Assembly (NCBI GenBank): GCA_020631735.1 | Contig: CM036215.1 | Coordinates: forward strand, 10,070,346 to 10,134,345 | Source of the DNA: Saccharum officinarum | Taxonomy: Eukaryota > Streptophyta > Magnoliopsida > Poales > Poaceae | DNA: 64,000 bases | Direction of reading: 5' to 3' | Part shown: one piece after another, positions 1 through 9,699 of the stretch | Numbering within the stretch: position 1 is the stretch's first letter | Layout: every line of letters starts with the position of its first letter | Notes under the pieces: generated by a model | The model's database searches: none | Told to the model about the DNA's origin: nothing | What the model saw: only the letters and a program-made list of their open reading frames with translations | Position numbers and translations under genes: made by a program

Positions 1-178
1 GCTTGCATCTGATCCAAGGTCCCGGGCAACCATTGATCAAGACAGCAGAGTGTGAAGAGCAAAGCAGCTGTTGCATCCACTGAATCCATGCGTCCGAGAA
101 ACGCCTGACCCGTAGGATTGTCAGTAGGCTGGCCCAGCTCACTGAATGGAAGGCCTTGGAAAAATCCAGCTTTGTATT
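1..178 (-). pseudogene. LINE (non-LTR, L1-like) reverse transcriptase fragment, cut by window edge
   Basis: Read on the minus strand from about 172 to 1, one frame is open and carries the reverse-transcriptase block LDFSKAF, then SAVLINGCPGPWI and RCK. This is the arrangement of plant L1-type LINE RT just before the GLRQGDPLSP block, which would lie beyond the left edge. The canonical D of KAFD is H here (KAFH). Upstream of about 178 the similarity stops in a poly(A)-like run, so the 5' part is missing. This is a truncated LINE and not a host gene. Assignment rests on motif recognition only. Confidence 0.75.
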
Positions 179-614
179 GTGTGTGCTGGCTGTGCAAAAA
201 AAAAAAAGGAATATATGGAAGCAGGACGTGTGTACGCTCGTTCAGGTACATGCATGGGAAAGAAGCAAGACCCACTATGGCTAGGTGGCCGGCCTGTATA
301 GAGCATCTGTGCTGCCGTGCACACTGTTGGAGCAAGCATGCGTACGTATTTTGGGTTTGCTGCATGCATGTGAGGATCGGAGAGCCAATCGAGTTCAATT
401 TTGGATGGATGCATAGCACGTACACAACCAGCGTCCAGCGGCGTCGAGCGTGTGTATGGGTGCTCGTGAGAACCTAACTGTAACGAATCTAAAAATTCTC
501 ATCACCACCACTATAAAATGGTTGCTAAACTTCTCGAGGCGGTTGTGAACGGTGATGAGCTACATAATCCCTACATATTTAAATATTTATTGCCATTGAT
601 TCTTGACAAAAGTT
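179..614. other. Unassigned intergenic sequence
   Basis: No gene is supported here. Reading frames exist on both strands (for example 118-477) but show no domain, codon bias or splice structure. A short A-run lies at about 196-207 and several GCATGC-type palindromes at about 250-410. A TATA-like TATAAAA lies near 512, with nothing recognisable downstream of it. Confidence 0.5.
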
Positions 615-976
615 TGACTCGGTTTGGATCCTTGCAATTGAATTCATTCTAATAATTACAATTTATGCATAGATTAATTAAGCTAATATGGTTGTATATG
701 AAATATATTGGTATATTATTATTAGCCATACATGGGACATACTTATACACTGTATTTCTATTGTAGGGAAGCGAGTTAAAGAATGTGCTATAAGTTGGAG
801 AGTAGAAATATAGTATGATGATATATAGAATTCATTTCTATCTTTCACCTTATGAATTTGAGATAGACTTATTTATGAGTTTAGGAAAGTTGTGGAATGT
901 GAAATTCTAAGCCAAATAACTTAATTTATTAACTAGATTCCAATTCCTCTAAAATGAAAGGATCCAAACGGCCCCT
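615..976. mobile_element. MITE with GTTTGGATCC terminal inverted repeats
   Basis: The left arm GGTTTGGATCCTT (from 621) is matched by the inverted right arm AAAGGATCCAAAC (to about 970), with further similarity inward (CAATTGAATTC against GGAATTGGAATC). The interior is AT-rich and non-coding. This is the structure of abundant grass MITEs whose ends read GTTTGGATCC. The outermost bases and the target duplication are not clear, so the limits are good to about 10 bp. Confidence 0.65.
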
Positions 977-1270
977 AATGGAAATGTGTAAAACTACAGT
1001 ATAAGTCAAGCTTATCTTAAAGTATCAATGATCTTTGAGAATGGCTTATACTTTCCCATATTTAAAGTATTTCTTTTAGTAGTTCAATGTTTTGCCCGCT
1101 TTAATTCTCGAGCTGTATGGAAACAAGTAGATATTTATTGTCTTTTTCCTAATGTGCACTAGATTAGGTTCAGGTTTAGACAAGAAGATTTAGAAAAATA
1201 GTAATAGATTAAGACTAAGTGTCAACTCCTCATCATATGCAAGGAGTATGGAACGGGGACAAATTTGTTA
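977..1270. other. Unassigned AT-rich intergenic sequence
   Basis: AT-rich sequence between the MITE and the left end of the MULE. I see no open reading frame, repeat or RNA structure that can be named. Confidence 0.5.
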
Positions 1271-2622
1271 GGCAAAATTTGCCATGGGACACTGAAAAAA
1301 CATGGCTTTTGCCACAAACCACTAAAAAGAATGGCTTTGCCACAAACCACTATAAAAGTATAGTTATTTGCTGCTAGACACTATAACTCTTATAATATGA
1401 ATTTCCCATTCAAACAGGTAAGTAAACATAATATTTTGACAGAAATACCCCTGCCCTTCAATTCAAGTTTCCAGCAACATAACAAATCATATTTCATCAT
1501 CATAACATGCACATTATAGCAACATTTTAGCAAGTCCATGAACATGACAGGTTCAAAAGAAAGTAGCAGGTACAGGTCCACAAAATGACATATTCTAGCA
1601 ACATTTCAGCCACACTTGTCAGTCAAGTACAACAACACAAAATAGGCTTAATAACAGGTTTCAGCCACATGATACAATGCATAACCTATGCTTTTTTAGA
1701 CCTAACAACTTGCAACTTCTTTGCCTTTCCCTTTTCAACACTAAATAGAGATGTGATTGGACATCCAAAAGGCTCTATGGCGTCTTCAAGTTCCAGCAAC
1801 CTCTTGTGACTATAGATGAGTATAGAAACATGTTAGCTAAATAGAAACAACATCATGAACACATAATAAAAATCTTCAAGAGTTATACCCTCTTGTCATA
1901 GGACTTGCGGTAGAAACAGAGGTGGTGAGTCTAGTTGGTGTAGAGGATTCTAGTTCCAGCAGCCTCCTTGTCATACTACAAGCAAATACAATAATATGAT
2001 ATTGCACCATTGCAGATTTGACAAGTGGACAAATGTCTCAAATGTGCAAATTGCAATTCTACCTTCTTGTAATGGGGCTTGATATATGAGAACAAGCGAT
2101 GGGTCTTTTTGGTGTGGCACTATAAGTTGTTTAAATATATAAGATATGTGTAAGTTAGGTGAAAATTGAAAATCTATAAAGCAGTTGCTTACAATGGGTC
2201 AACACATGATGGTTATTCCTGTGGTGGTTCAGCAGCACTAGATGGCACTACTGTGACATTTTTCTTGCCTCTCTTTCTCTTTGGCTTTGGAGCAGCAGGT
2301 GGTGACGCATCAGAATCATAGACATATTCATTGCATGTTTTTACCATGTGTCCTAGTTGTTTGCACCTTTTGCATCTTGTAGTTCTCTTTCAGGAGCCAC
2401 CTTCTGCAGCTGATTTATGCCTCCTCTTCCTTGGTCTCCCCGCTGCCTTATTCAGAATTGGAGGCCACAACTTAAAACCAAGGTTCACTTGAGGCCAGTG
2501 GCTAAGCTAGAGCGTAACAGAGGGGGGTGTGACTATAAAGCAGTAGCAAAAAAAAATACCAATATAAATACTATTTTAGCATGGTCAAAACTATTAAGAT
2601 AGGCAAAATACATTATTTACCT

Positions 2623-2970
2623 TCAATTGTCATCAAATCTGTGTTCTTGTATTTTCATGAAGCGACGAATCACGGACTCATTCGTGATTTTCATCATTTC
2701 TTCTTTCTCCACATAGCAAATAAGACAATCACTCATAAATTGATCACCGATGCGGTTGCGCAAATTTGTTTTCACAATCTTCATGCCAGAGAAAATCCTC
2801 TCAACTGTAGCAGTAGCAACTGGCAGTACTAGTACGCTTCAGAAGTCGATAAACCAGTGGGTAACAATAATGTTTTCCGGTCTCCACCATCTTCTGAAAA
2901 ACTCGGCAATAGTTTGTATGCGGTTGGCACTATCAGGCTCTAGCTCTTTTCTTTTGTAAAATCTTTCCAT
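2623..2970 (-). pseudogene. hAT transposase deletion relic: N-terminus joined to dimerisation domain
   Basis: From the ATG at 2970 the frame reads MERFYKRKELEP, the start typical of grass hAT proteins of the ZMYM1/TTF-zinc-finger type. After 41 codons there is a TGA, and the same frame continues into LPVATATVERIFSGMK and KTNLRNRIGD. This is the C-terminal hAT dimerisation domain (Dimer_Tnp_hAT), ending at 2623-2625. The zinc finger and the whole RNase-H-like catalytic core are missing, so an in-frame internal deletion of most of the gene is inferred. The CACTA inserted 18 bp upstream of the ATG. It cannot transpose itself but keeps both termini and could move if a full transposase were supplied. 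Confidence 0.8.
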
Positions 2971-3356
2971 CGATTAATCTGTCATTAGCACTACAAGAAA
3001 AACTCTTATTCATGACGGTTTATCCGTGACCTTCTACTAAATCATCATAGAATTTAGTCATCTGTGACCATTCAAGTCCAAGGTGACAGATCTATGACGA
3101 TCGGCTAAATTATCGTCACGGTTGGACGTCACGGATCGTTTTGGCACCTGCGTAGTAAATCTATGACGGACTCATGGGGACGTCATGGATCCAATATCCA
3201 ACATGGCGCTGACGTGAGCGTCCACGTCATTCCTACGTGTCGTGCTCGCTGTGGGACTGAGAAGCAGGGGACTGGCGCCGGCAGATGGGACCTACCTGTC
3301 GGTGAGGATGTAAACAGGGAAAGGTGGGATGAGGAAGGTAAATATGCAAAAAAAAA

Positions 3357-3430
3357 TTTTGCGGCTTCAACGAATCGAACCACCAACCTCTCGGTTCCAG
3401 GAGCAGTGACCTAACCACTGGAATGCTTCA
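3357..3430 (-). other. tRNA-like sequence (decayed tRNA or SINE head) inside the CACTA
   Basis: On the minus strand the segment reads AGTGGTTAGGTCACTG (A-box-like), an arm resembling an anticodon stem (CTCCT/AGAGG with one mismatch, loop GGAACCG), then GGTTCGATTC (B-box-like). Spacing is near that of a tRNA gene. The acceptor stem does not pair convincingly, so I do not call a tRNA. It may be a tRNA-derived SINE remnant or a pol III-type promoter carried by the element. This is inference from the boxes only. Confidence 0.4.
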
Positions 3431-3497
3431 ACGTTTTTGCAAAGTGCCGATCTGTTTTCTCTTTAGTACTTTATCAAAAAAATATAGTGCTCTGAGA

Positions 3498-3966
3498 TTA
3501 AGGACACACATTCAACCCCAGACCAACTTGTCCGCGCCGGACGGCCCCTATCCACGACCCTGACTGCGACGACTGCCCCTGTCCACGGCGGCGTAGGAGC
3601 TGCTGCCCGTCCTCCCTCCTGCCGCGTGACTGTTCCGACGACCGAGGGTTGCTTGCGCTGCGCGCTGCTCCGGCGTGGTTACTCCAGCGACTGAAGGCTG
3701 CCCGCCCCCCGGCCGCGCGCTGCTCCGGCGACCGAGGTCTACGGGCGCCGCGGGCTGCTCCGGCAACAGCGGCCACGGGGCAGCAAGTGCCGCGGGCTGC
3801 TGGGCGTCCTCCCCTTTGTCGGCGCCCAGTGGCCACAATCACAGGCCCGGTGCTCACGCGAATTGGGAAGCGAACGCGGCGACGCCGGCAGATCCGCTCG
3901 CTGCCCGCACGCGGCCGGCCGGGCCTCCTCTGCGGCGCCTTTGCTGCCACTGCTGCATTGTTGTAA
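3498..3966. other. GC-rich stretch within the CACTA, possibly captured sequence
   Basis: Abruptly GC-rich (CGCCGG, GCTGCTCCGGCGAC repeats) compared with the AT-rich element around it. A repeat unit GCTGCTCCGGC..GACCGAGG recurs about four times between 3620 and 3770. Open frames on both strands reflect composition and show no known domain. It could be the 5' untranslated region of the element's own gene or captured host DNA; I cannot decide. Confidence 0.4.
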
Positions 3967-4507
3967 GTAATTTACATTGCTTTTAGCCTGCACTGCTAAC
4001 GAAGACTAAAATCTGAATTTTGTTATAAACTAGTGATGTCTGAATTTGGTTATAAAATATGGCTAGAACATTGATCTGGTTATCTGGTACCTTTAATATT
4101 ACCAAAGAATGAAGGAAATATGGCTAGGTGGAAAGTTTGCTACACCATCCCGTTACTGTGTGGCAGCTCTATTTTGTCATGCCAGCATTGCCGTTGTAAG
4201 ACTACTACATATTATAAAGCTAGGTGGAATGATTGCATTATTACATCATTTCTGTGAGACATCAATTTACCTTGACAATCCACTGATCCATATACATGAA
4301 TATAAAGGAATGCCTTATTAAATGTTACCTAGTTATGTCGCAATGGTTTATTTGCTGTTCATCTTGGTCTGGTTAGCAATTCCTGTCTCGCAGATCGACC
4401 ACACACTGCTAACTAGTGAATTTAGAGATGTTATTCAGCGATGTCATCTATCAGTTGATGTAGTGGTTGAAATGAAGATTTATGTATTTTGTGCATTTTT
4501 TATGTAG

Positions 4508-5209
4508 ATGGACAGACGTTGGATTCATGGTGCTCTGTTTACGCCTCAGTATATTTGTGGTGTTCGGTCATTCATGAACTTTGTCAGAGAGAGGTTTACT
4601 GAGGCTGAGAAGATTTTGTGCCCATGTCAACAATGTATGAACAATCAATCTCTCCAGCAAAATGAAGTGGAGAGGCACCTACTGCTCAATGGCATGTCCA
4701 GCACATATACCAGGTGGATAGATCATGGAGAGGATAGCAATATTCATGTTTTGGAGCAACTAGCAGTAGTTGAGGATGCAAATGTTGATTCTTCTGTACC
4801 TGAGCACACTAATGATTGTGGACTTGATGGGATGCTAGGGGAACTCATCAGGTCTGAACAACATGGAAATGAGGCTAGACCTGAAGATGGAAATGAGAAT
4901 GTTGCATCACAGTTCAAACAACTGATTGAAGATGCTAAGCGTGAGCTATATCCTGGTTGTATGAATTTTTCAAGGTTCACATTTGTAATCAAGATGCTCC
5001 ATGTGAAGTCATACCATAGGATCACTAACTCAGCATTTTCTGCAATCATGAAGATCTTGTCAGAAGCTTTCCCACAGTTCAATACTATTCCAAAATCATA
5101 TGACGAAGCAAAGAAAATGCTACGTGAGTTAGGACTTGGTTATGAATCAATTCATGTGTGCCCCAACAATTGTGTGCTATTTAGAAAGACATATTTTAAG
5201 CCTAATTAA
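4508..5209 (+). pseudogene. TNPD-like CACTA transposase, N-terminal fragment
   Basis: The ATG at 4508 starts MDRRWIHGALFTPQYICGV, the transposase-associated domain of plant En/Spm TNPD proteins, with the paired cysteines CPCQQCMNN and HLLLNGMSSTYTRWIDHGE. An acidic linker follows, then the start of the Transposase_21 region (KMLHVKSYHRITNSAF, HVCPNNCVLFRK). A full-length protein would continue for many hundreds of residues with the catalytic core. Here similarity stops at about 5190, and the last codons to the stop at 5207-5209 come from a MITE fragment (5191-5314). This is the first gene of the element, truncated and without transposase activity. Confidence 0.85.
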
Positions 5210-5314
5210 TCAATGTTTGGACAATTATTACCAAATAAAAACAAAATTGCTACAGTGTGACCGGACACTTACTATGCAAACTTTGCCTCCAAAGTTTGGA
5301 ATCTAAACAAGGCC
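5191..5314 (-). mobile_element. MITE half-element at the TNPD truncation point
   Basis: Reverse-complemented, the segment starts GGCCTTGTTTAGATTCC and runs into CACTGTAGCAATTTTG, ATTTGGTAAT, GTCCAA and TAATTAGGCTTAAAA. The same order is present in the complete MITE at 44257-44500 (GACATTGTAGCAAATTTCG...TTATTTGGTAAT...GTCCAAT...TAATTAGGCTTAAAA). Only one half is present; the other terminal repeat is missing. The half-element abuts the broken transposase, so the two events are probably linked. Confidence 0.65.
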
Positions 5315-5598
5315 TTAATACCAACCAAGTATATAGTAATCAAAATTTTGTTACTTATCAGTCACTATTTTAATATCTTGATGGCTAAACAAATATATAA
5401 GGACCATTTAAAAAAAGCACACTGAATGTTTCGGCGGGAATTCTGCACGATGGAGGCGCGCAACCTGAAATTTACGCTGCCAGCGGCCTTCCCCACTCAC
5501 GATTTGGCAGAAGAGTTTACCATTCGGCCCCTCCCGCCAGGATAGCACTACATCCTGTAAAGAAAACGATGAGGATATTTTGGTAATATGCAGCGCCA

Positions 5599-5606
5599 TA
5601 TATAAT
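5599..5606 (+). promoter_or_regulatory. TATA box of the TNPA-like gene
   Basis: TATATAAT about 220 bp upstream of the predicted ATG at 5829, followed by a C-rich, GC-biased leader as is usual for these element genes. Positional inference. Confidence 0.45.
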
Positions 5607-5828
5607 CAGGCCCTGCCGTCTCTCAGGCAGCACCGCCCCCAAATCCCCCAATTCTCCCAGCCAACGCCACCCAAAACCCTACGGCGCCCGCTCCAAATCG
5701 CCCAAATCCTCATCTCCCAGCCTACGCCGCCACTCCGCCGTCCCACAGCCACCGCCCCAAATCCTCCGTCGCTGCTCCACCATCCCGCAGCCACTGCGGC
5801 CTCAAGGGGATTGCCTGCTGAGGGTCCT

Positions 5829-7340
5829 ATGTCGCCAAAGAAGAGGGGCAGAAAACCAGCGAAGAGGCCACGGCGAGGAAACCAGTTTCAAGGTGAAATG
5901 TCTTTCCTGCATCTTGTATTCAGGGTGCATTCGCTTCCTGCTCGAGTCATTTGTGGATGGGGTCAGGTAGCAGCGCTACCAGCGCCGGTGCTCTGGGACC
6001 GCGCGTGCTCTGGTGAGCAGTGCTCGCCTCTGAACCTAATGCCCATCTGCCTCAGCGCACGGTGTGCAGCCCCACTGCCTGCGCTCGGTCTTTTGCATTT
6101 CTACGTTTCTATGTGAGAGTCAATCGAACTCCAGGGGCACCAGGTCTGCTTCCTTGCTGCCTGGTCCGGCGCTCTCCAAATACCAATCGGTGCTAGTCCA
6201 GAAGCTTGTGCCCCCATCGGTCTCTGTTTCTAGGTTCAGAAACTGAGTGCTTAGTGCTTAGGTCTGATTGGTATATATGATGGGTGCCAATTTTTGTTTA
6301 TGTGTTTTATATGATGTGAACTGGGTACTAATTCTTTTTTATGCCAATTTTGTGGTGGGTGCGTAACCCTGCAGTTTTGATGCAAAAACCGGTGAATGAA
6401 TGAAAACGACTGCTGTTCTGTTATGTTAGCTAGCCTGGTTGGAACTTGCTACTGCCTTATTGTCCTGTGTTAGCTGAACGGTAGTACACCCACTTTAGTG
6501 CTCAAGACAGGACACTGGTTGTTTCATGCCCAGGCCCAAAAATCTGTACCTATGCCACATAGATTAGTAATAGTTAACAAAAATCTGTTGCTGGTTGTTT
6601 GGTTTCCAAAATTATGTCACAATATACTAAACTTGGGACCGTAAAATTGGCTATGCCACTTTCACTACGACATGCTGTAAATTTAGTTTGTCTACTGCCT
6701 ATTTTGTGTGCTAGAAATACATAGAATCAGCAGTAACTTTTTAGATTGTCATTTTCTATTCATTTTCAGGCTGACAAGTACAAAAATGAACCACCAAATG
6801 CACTAGAACTATTTAAAGAGATGCACTACAGCAAAAAGAAAGGGTTTGCTCCTTCAGTTCAATCTCTTATTGTAAGTAAAATCATACTTAGTTCACAACC
6901 AGATGATACATTATGTTCATATATCATGATCATTGAGCTATCTATATCTCCACTACTAGGTTGAAATGGAGGAGAAGCTGAATGAACCTGTAGATGATGG
7001 TGTTGAACCAAAGGATGTGACCGATGTGGTCTCTGAGGCTCTTGTTCAGAAAACTAAGAAGAATAGATTTCTTGTAAATGTGGGGCTCAGAAGCAAAGGT
7101 AGTGTCAATGTTGAGCGTGACCTAGTAGAGGAACTGGAGGTGGAGAAACAAACTTCAAGTGATCTTAGGGAAGTTATCAAGACTCAACAACAACAAATGG
7201 AAGGAATGATGAAGAAATTCCAGGAATCAGAAACAACTAGGGCTAAGCAAGAAGAGGAGGCGAAGAAAAGGCAAGCTGACACTGATAAACTGATCAGGAA
7301 TTTGATGTCCATGATTCAAGGATGTCAAGCAACACAATAA
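5829..7340 (+). pseudogene. TNPA-like CACTA gene, internally deleted
   Basis: Exon 1 (5829-5892) starts MSPKKRGRKPAKRPRRG, a basic DNA-binding-type N-terminus. Candidate exons at 6770-6871 (DKYKNEPPNALELFKEMHY) and 6960-7340 join in phase 0 across GT...AG. The 3' part matches the end of the plant transposase family PF03004 (Ptta/En/Spm): a short YSKKKGF motif, then a C-terminal coiled coil rich in Glu/Gln/Lys (EELEVEKQTSSDLREV, QQQQMEGMMKKFQESE) ending GCQATQ. The central conserved body expected between exons 1 and 2 is missing; 5893-6769 is intron-like or filler. The subterminal repeats would be its binding sites. Non-functional unless alternative exons exist. Confidence 0.7.
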
Positions 7341-8263
7341 GGTTGTCTTAGGTTACTGGCTACCACACTGATGCTGTTGGGTGCTTCTTTTGGTGATGGA
7401 TGCATTTTGGCGAGTTGTCTTCTTGCATGGTTAGTCTTGTGAACAGGTGGATGCAAGGGCTTTTGAATTTAAGTGATGCATGGTCTTGTGCAGTTCTGTG
7501 AACTAATGCATGTTTTGTGAATTGATGTAATGCCTGTGGTGTGCCAAACTTTGACATGTGCAGTTCTGTGAACTGATACTTGTCTGATGTATGCCTGTGG
7601 TGTGCCAAACATCATATATATGTAACTGATATCTATGTTGGATAATTAGATGTATCTATGATAATGGGACCTCTACCTATTTATATGTGATGACATGTTT
7701 ATATGTATTTGTGATGATTTGTGGTGATCTGTGATGACCTGAATGGTGTGAATTTAAATTTGAATTTGATGTCGATTTGAATTTGAATCTGGTGAAATTT
7801 AAATTTAAATATCTGCTAGTATATTATGGTCCACAATGGGCCAATTCTGTTGTGCAAATGGGCTAGCCCAATAATTCCTGCTACAGTATGGGCTTAACTA
7901 AAACTAAAAAAACTACATAGAACATGGGCCAAATTAGTGAAAATGGGCCATAGATAGCCTACTGATGACGTGGCAAGGTAGCTGCCACGTCAAATCCAAA
8001 TCACCAAATGACTTGGCAACTGCTGACATGGCAATAGATTCATGACGATTCATTTCGTCACTATAGCCTCTTCCTATTGTTGCTGACCAATTCATCCGTG
8101 ACGATCCAAATAACCAATCTGTGACGGTCTATTTTGGTGTAACAAATCTATGACGCGGGATACATGACGTTTTTCTTGATCGTCACCGTGAGTTAACTGT
8201 GACGCATTTTCACTTGTCTATGACGAAAGTAAACCGTCATGTATAAGGGAAATTCTTGTAGTG

Positions 8264-8887
8264 TAGTACACTGTCTAGTAAATAACTTGAGAAAGAAATA
8301 GAGGCAAATATCTACAACTCTACAAGACTACACTACAGACCTAAAATACTAGTACTTCGTACCTTGAAAGATTGAATCCTTGATGCCTGGACACTGGACT
8401 ATAGACCGGCCAGACAGGAGACAGCAACTTTGAGCTTTCTGAACTTCAGCACTTCAGCAGGCAGCAACGTTGCAAACTGAGGCACAGATGGCATAGAACT
8501 GGCAAGAGGGAGCTGCGGCCGGATGGCCGGATTGCAGAGGCGCAGACGGCAGGCGTGGTCGGGCGCAATTGGCGATTGCCGATCGGCGATTCAGAATTTC
8601 AATCGCAATACCCACGGAGGCACGGACGGGAAGAAAGACAGTCGCCGCGTCGCGACTGATGCGAGCATCGAGGGAAAAGCAGCGGAGTAGACGCGCTGCG
8701 CTTTTCATCTTCCTGCGATGGGCTCAAGTTAACTAGGCTGGCTGCTCTGAGCTGGGCTGCGGGGGGTGCAGCATATTGGCCCAAGGGGGTGCATATAGGG
8801 CCGAAATCTGACGGTAATAGCTTGTTTTCGATTTTTTGGGGAGGGGGTGCATCCGCATCCACGGGCCACTACTGCGCTTCGCCCCTG
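8264..8887 (-). other. 5' flank of the hAT element, no gene
   Basis: This is the right part of the hAT element beyond the CACTA. It is GC-richer near 8500-8720 and ends in the hAT terminal repeat. Frames are open on the minus strand (8454-8708, 8599-8862) but without recognisable domains. It may contain the promoter of the lost hAT transposase. Confidence 0.45.
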
Positions 8888-9497
8888 CTTGAGGCCACTA
8901 TTTTCTATCTGCCATTGGCTTCACACACTTTTAGTATGCCTTCTTAAACTTTGCAGCAGAGTAGTATTCATGAACATAGCCTTCAATATTACAACCTCGG
9001 ACTGAGGTGATAACACACAAGGCATGTGTACATGGCAGATCAGTAATTTGCCAACGTCTACAAGTGCACTTCCTCTCTTGAAGATCAACAATATGCCTCA
9101 AATGAACTAGATCCCTTGTAACACCTTCGACCTCACCTAACATTTTATTATCTGTGCCACCATCTTTGTACGCATACCTCCACATATATTTCAGCCCCCT
9201 GCTCCTTGCACTGAGGTCCTTCATGATGTTAGGCAATATCTTATCTTTAAGCTTCTTGGCAATTTTTCTTCTCAAGAACATTTTATCCATGCATAATTGC
9301 CTTATCCTGTCCATAAGATCAACTACAGACAGTGATTTCTCATCCCTAATCCAGTTGTTGAATGTTTTAGCTATGTTATTTGTTACATAGTCATATTTGC
9401 TTGCTTTGAAAAATAGGTTCCTTGTCCATAGGTGCTTATGGTTTTCATGTATCCACTTCATAGCTTGAGGACTAGCAAAGACCCATGAAGATCTCAC

Positions 9498-9699
9498 CCG
9501 GGAGGGAACCCGTCAAGGTGTGAGCATCGTTGGGTTGCCCTAGGTTGGCCGGCGAGCCTAGGGCACCATCTCTAGTCGTCGGATCAGAAGATGAACACAA
9601 GCTAGGGTTTGGAAAAGTGAGGTAAAAGGGAAAAAAATGATAAAAGTAGTAGATTCGATTGGATTGTGATATCTCAATTGGCCGTGGCCCTCCATATGA
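9498..9699. other. Unassigned sequence between MULE relic and Pack-MULE-like element
   Basis: Transposase similarity stops at about 9497. The following 200 bp (GGGTTGCCCTAGG..GCCTAGGGCACC, a short imperfect palindrome at about 9530-9565, then GCTAGGGTTTGG) match nothing I can name. It may be filler from the event that removed the 5' half of the MULE. Confidence 0.4.

Larger units (their letters stand above)
2989..8263 (+). mobile_element. CACTA (En/Spm-like) transposon, 5.3 kb, deletion derivative
   Basis: It begins CACTACAAGAAA (2989-3000) and ends TTCTTGTAGTG (8263). The 3-bp target duplication TAG lies at 2986-2988 and 8264-8266. Subterminal repeats of the type (T)CTATGACGG / CCGTGACGAT in both orientations fill about 3000-3190 and 8040-8250, as expected for binding sites of the element's TNPA-like protein. 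It carries a TNPD-like N-terminal fragment (4508-5190) and a TNPA-like gene lacking its centre (5829-7340), both on the plus strand. The region 7345-8035 is non-coding with short GTGATGA-type repeats. Confidence 0.92.
2496..8887 (-). mobile_element. hAT transposon (MULE-hosted), perfect 8-bp target duplication
   Basis: The left end reads CAGTGGCTAAGCTAG (2496) and the right end, reverse-complemented, CAGGGGCGAAGC (8887). Both are hAT-type CAG(T/G)GGC ends. The 8-bp direct repeat CTTGAGGC flanks it exactly at 2488-2495 and 8888-8895. The CACTA element at 2989-8263 sits inside. Without it the hAT is only about 1.1 kb, a deletion derivative. It encodes the remains of a hAT transposase on the minus strand (2970-2623). 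The part 8264-8887 would be its 5' flank or first exon and has no clear gene. Confidence 0.9.
1271..9497 (-). mobile_element. Mutator-like element (MULE), truncated, hosting nested hAT and CACTA insertions
   Basis: The left end starts GGCAAAATTTGCC (1271), the same terminal motif as the Pack-MULE-like element at 9700-10654. Minus-strand pieces of a MULE transposase lie at 9497-8896 and 2487-2213, separated by a 6.4-kb hAT insertion. The right (5') half of the element is missing. Transposase similarity stops abruptly at about 9497 and no matching right terminal repeat was found, so no target duplication can be paired with the left end. Between 1400 and 2210 there is 3' untranslated-type sequence without a gene. 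Confidence 0.65.
2213..9497 (-). pseudogene. MULE transposase, C-terminal half, split by hAT insertion
   Basis: The upstream piece (9497-8931) carries the end of the MULE transposase core and a SWIM-type zinc finger, CTCRRW...LPCTHA (CxC...CxH), followed by the typical EYYSAAKFKKAY. It hits a TAA at 8931-8933. The reading resumes across the hAT insertion at about 2458 with the Lys/Arg-rich stretch AAGRPRKRR, an in-frame TGA, then a zinc knuckle CKRCKQLGHMVKTC and a Pro/Lys-rich tail with stop at 2213-2215. The order transposase, SWIM, basic stretch, CCHC knuckle is standard for plant MULE transposases. The N-terminal half with the catalytic residues is absent. Two in-frame stops, a 5' deletion and the insertion make it non-functional. 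Confidence 0.85.

Noticed and set aside
118..477. 120-codon plus-strand frame near the left edge
   Set aside because: No domain and no partner exon. It overlaps the LINE fragment on the other strand and Cys/Trp-rich wording suggests chance.
3357..3430. A functional tRNA gene
   Set aside because: A- and B-box words exist but the acceptor stem does not pair and the anticodon stem has a mismatch; kept only as tRNA-like.
3498..3966. Long Arg/Pro/Ala-rich frames on both strands
   Set aside because: GC-rich composition inside a CACTA keeps all frames open; no conserved domain.
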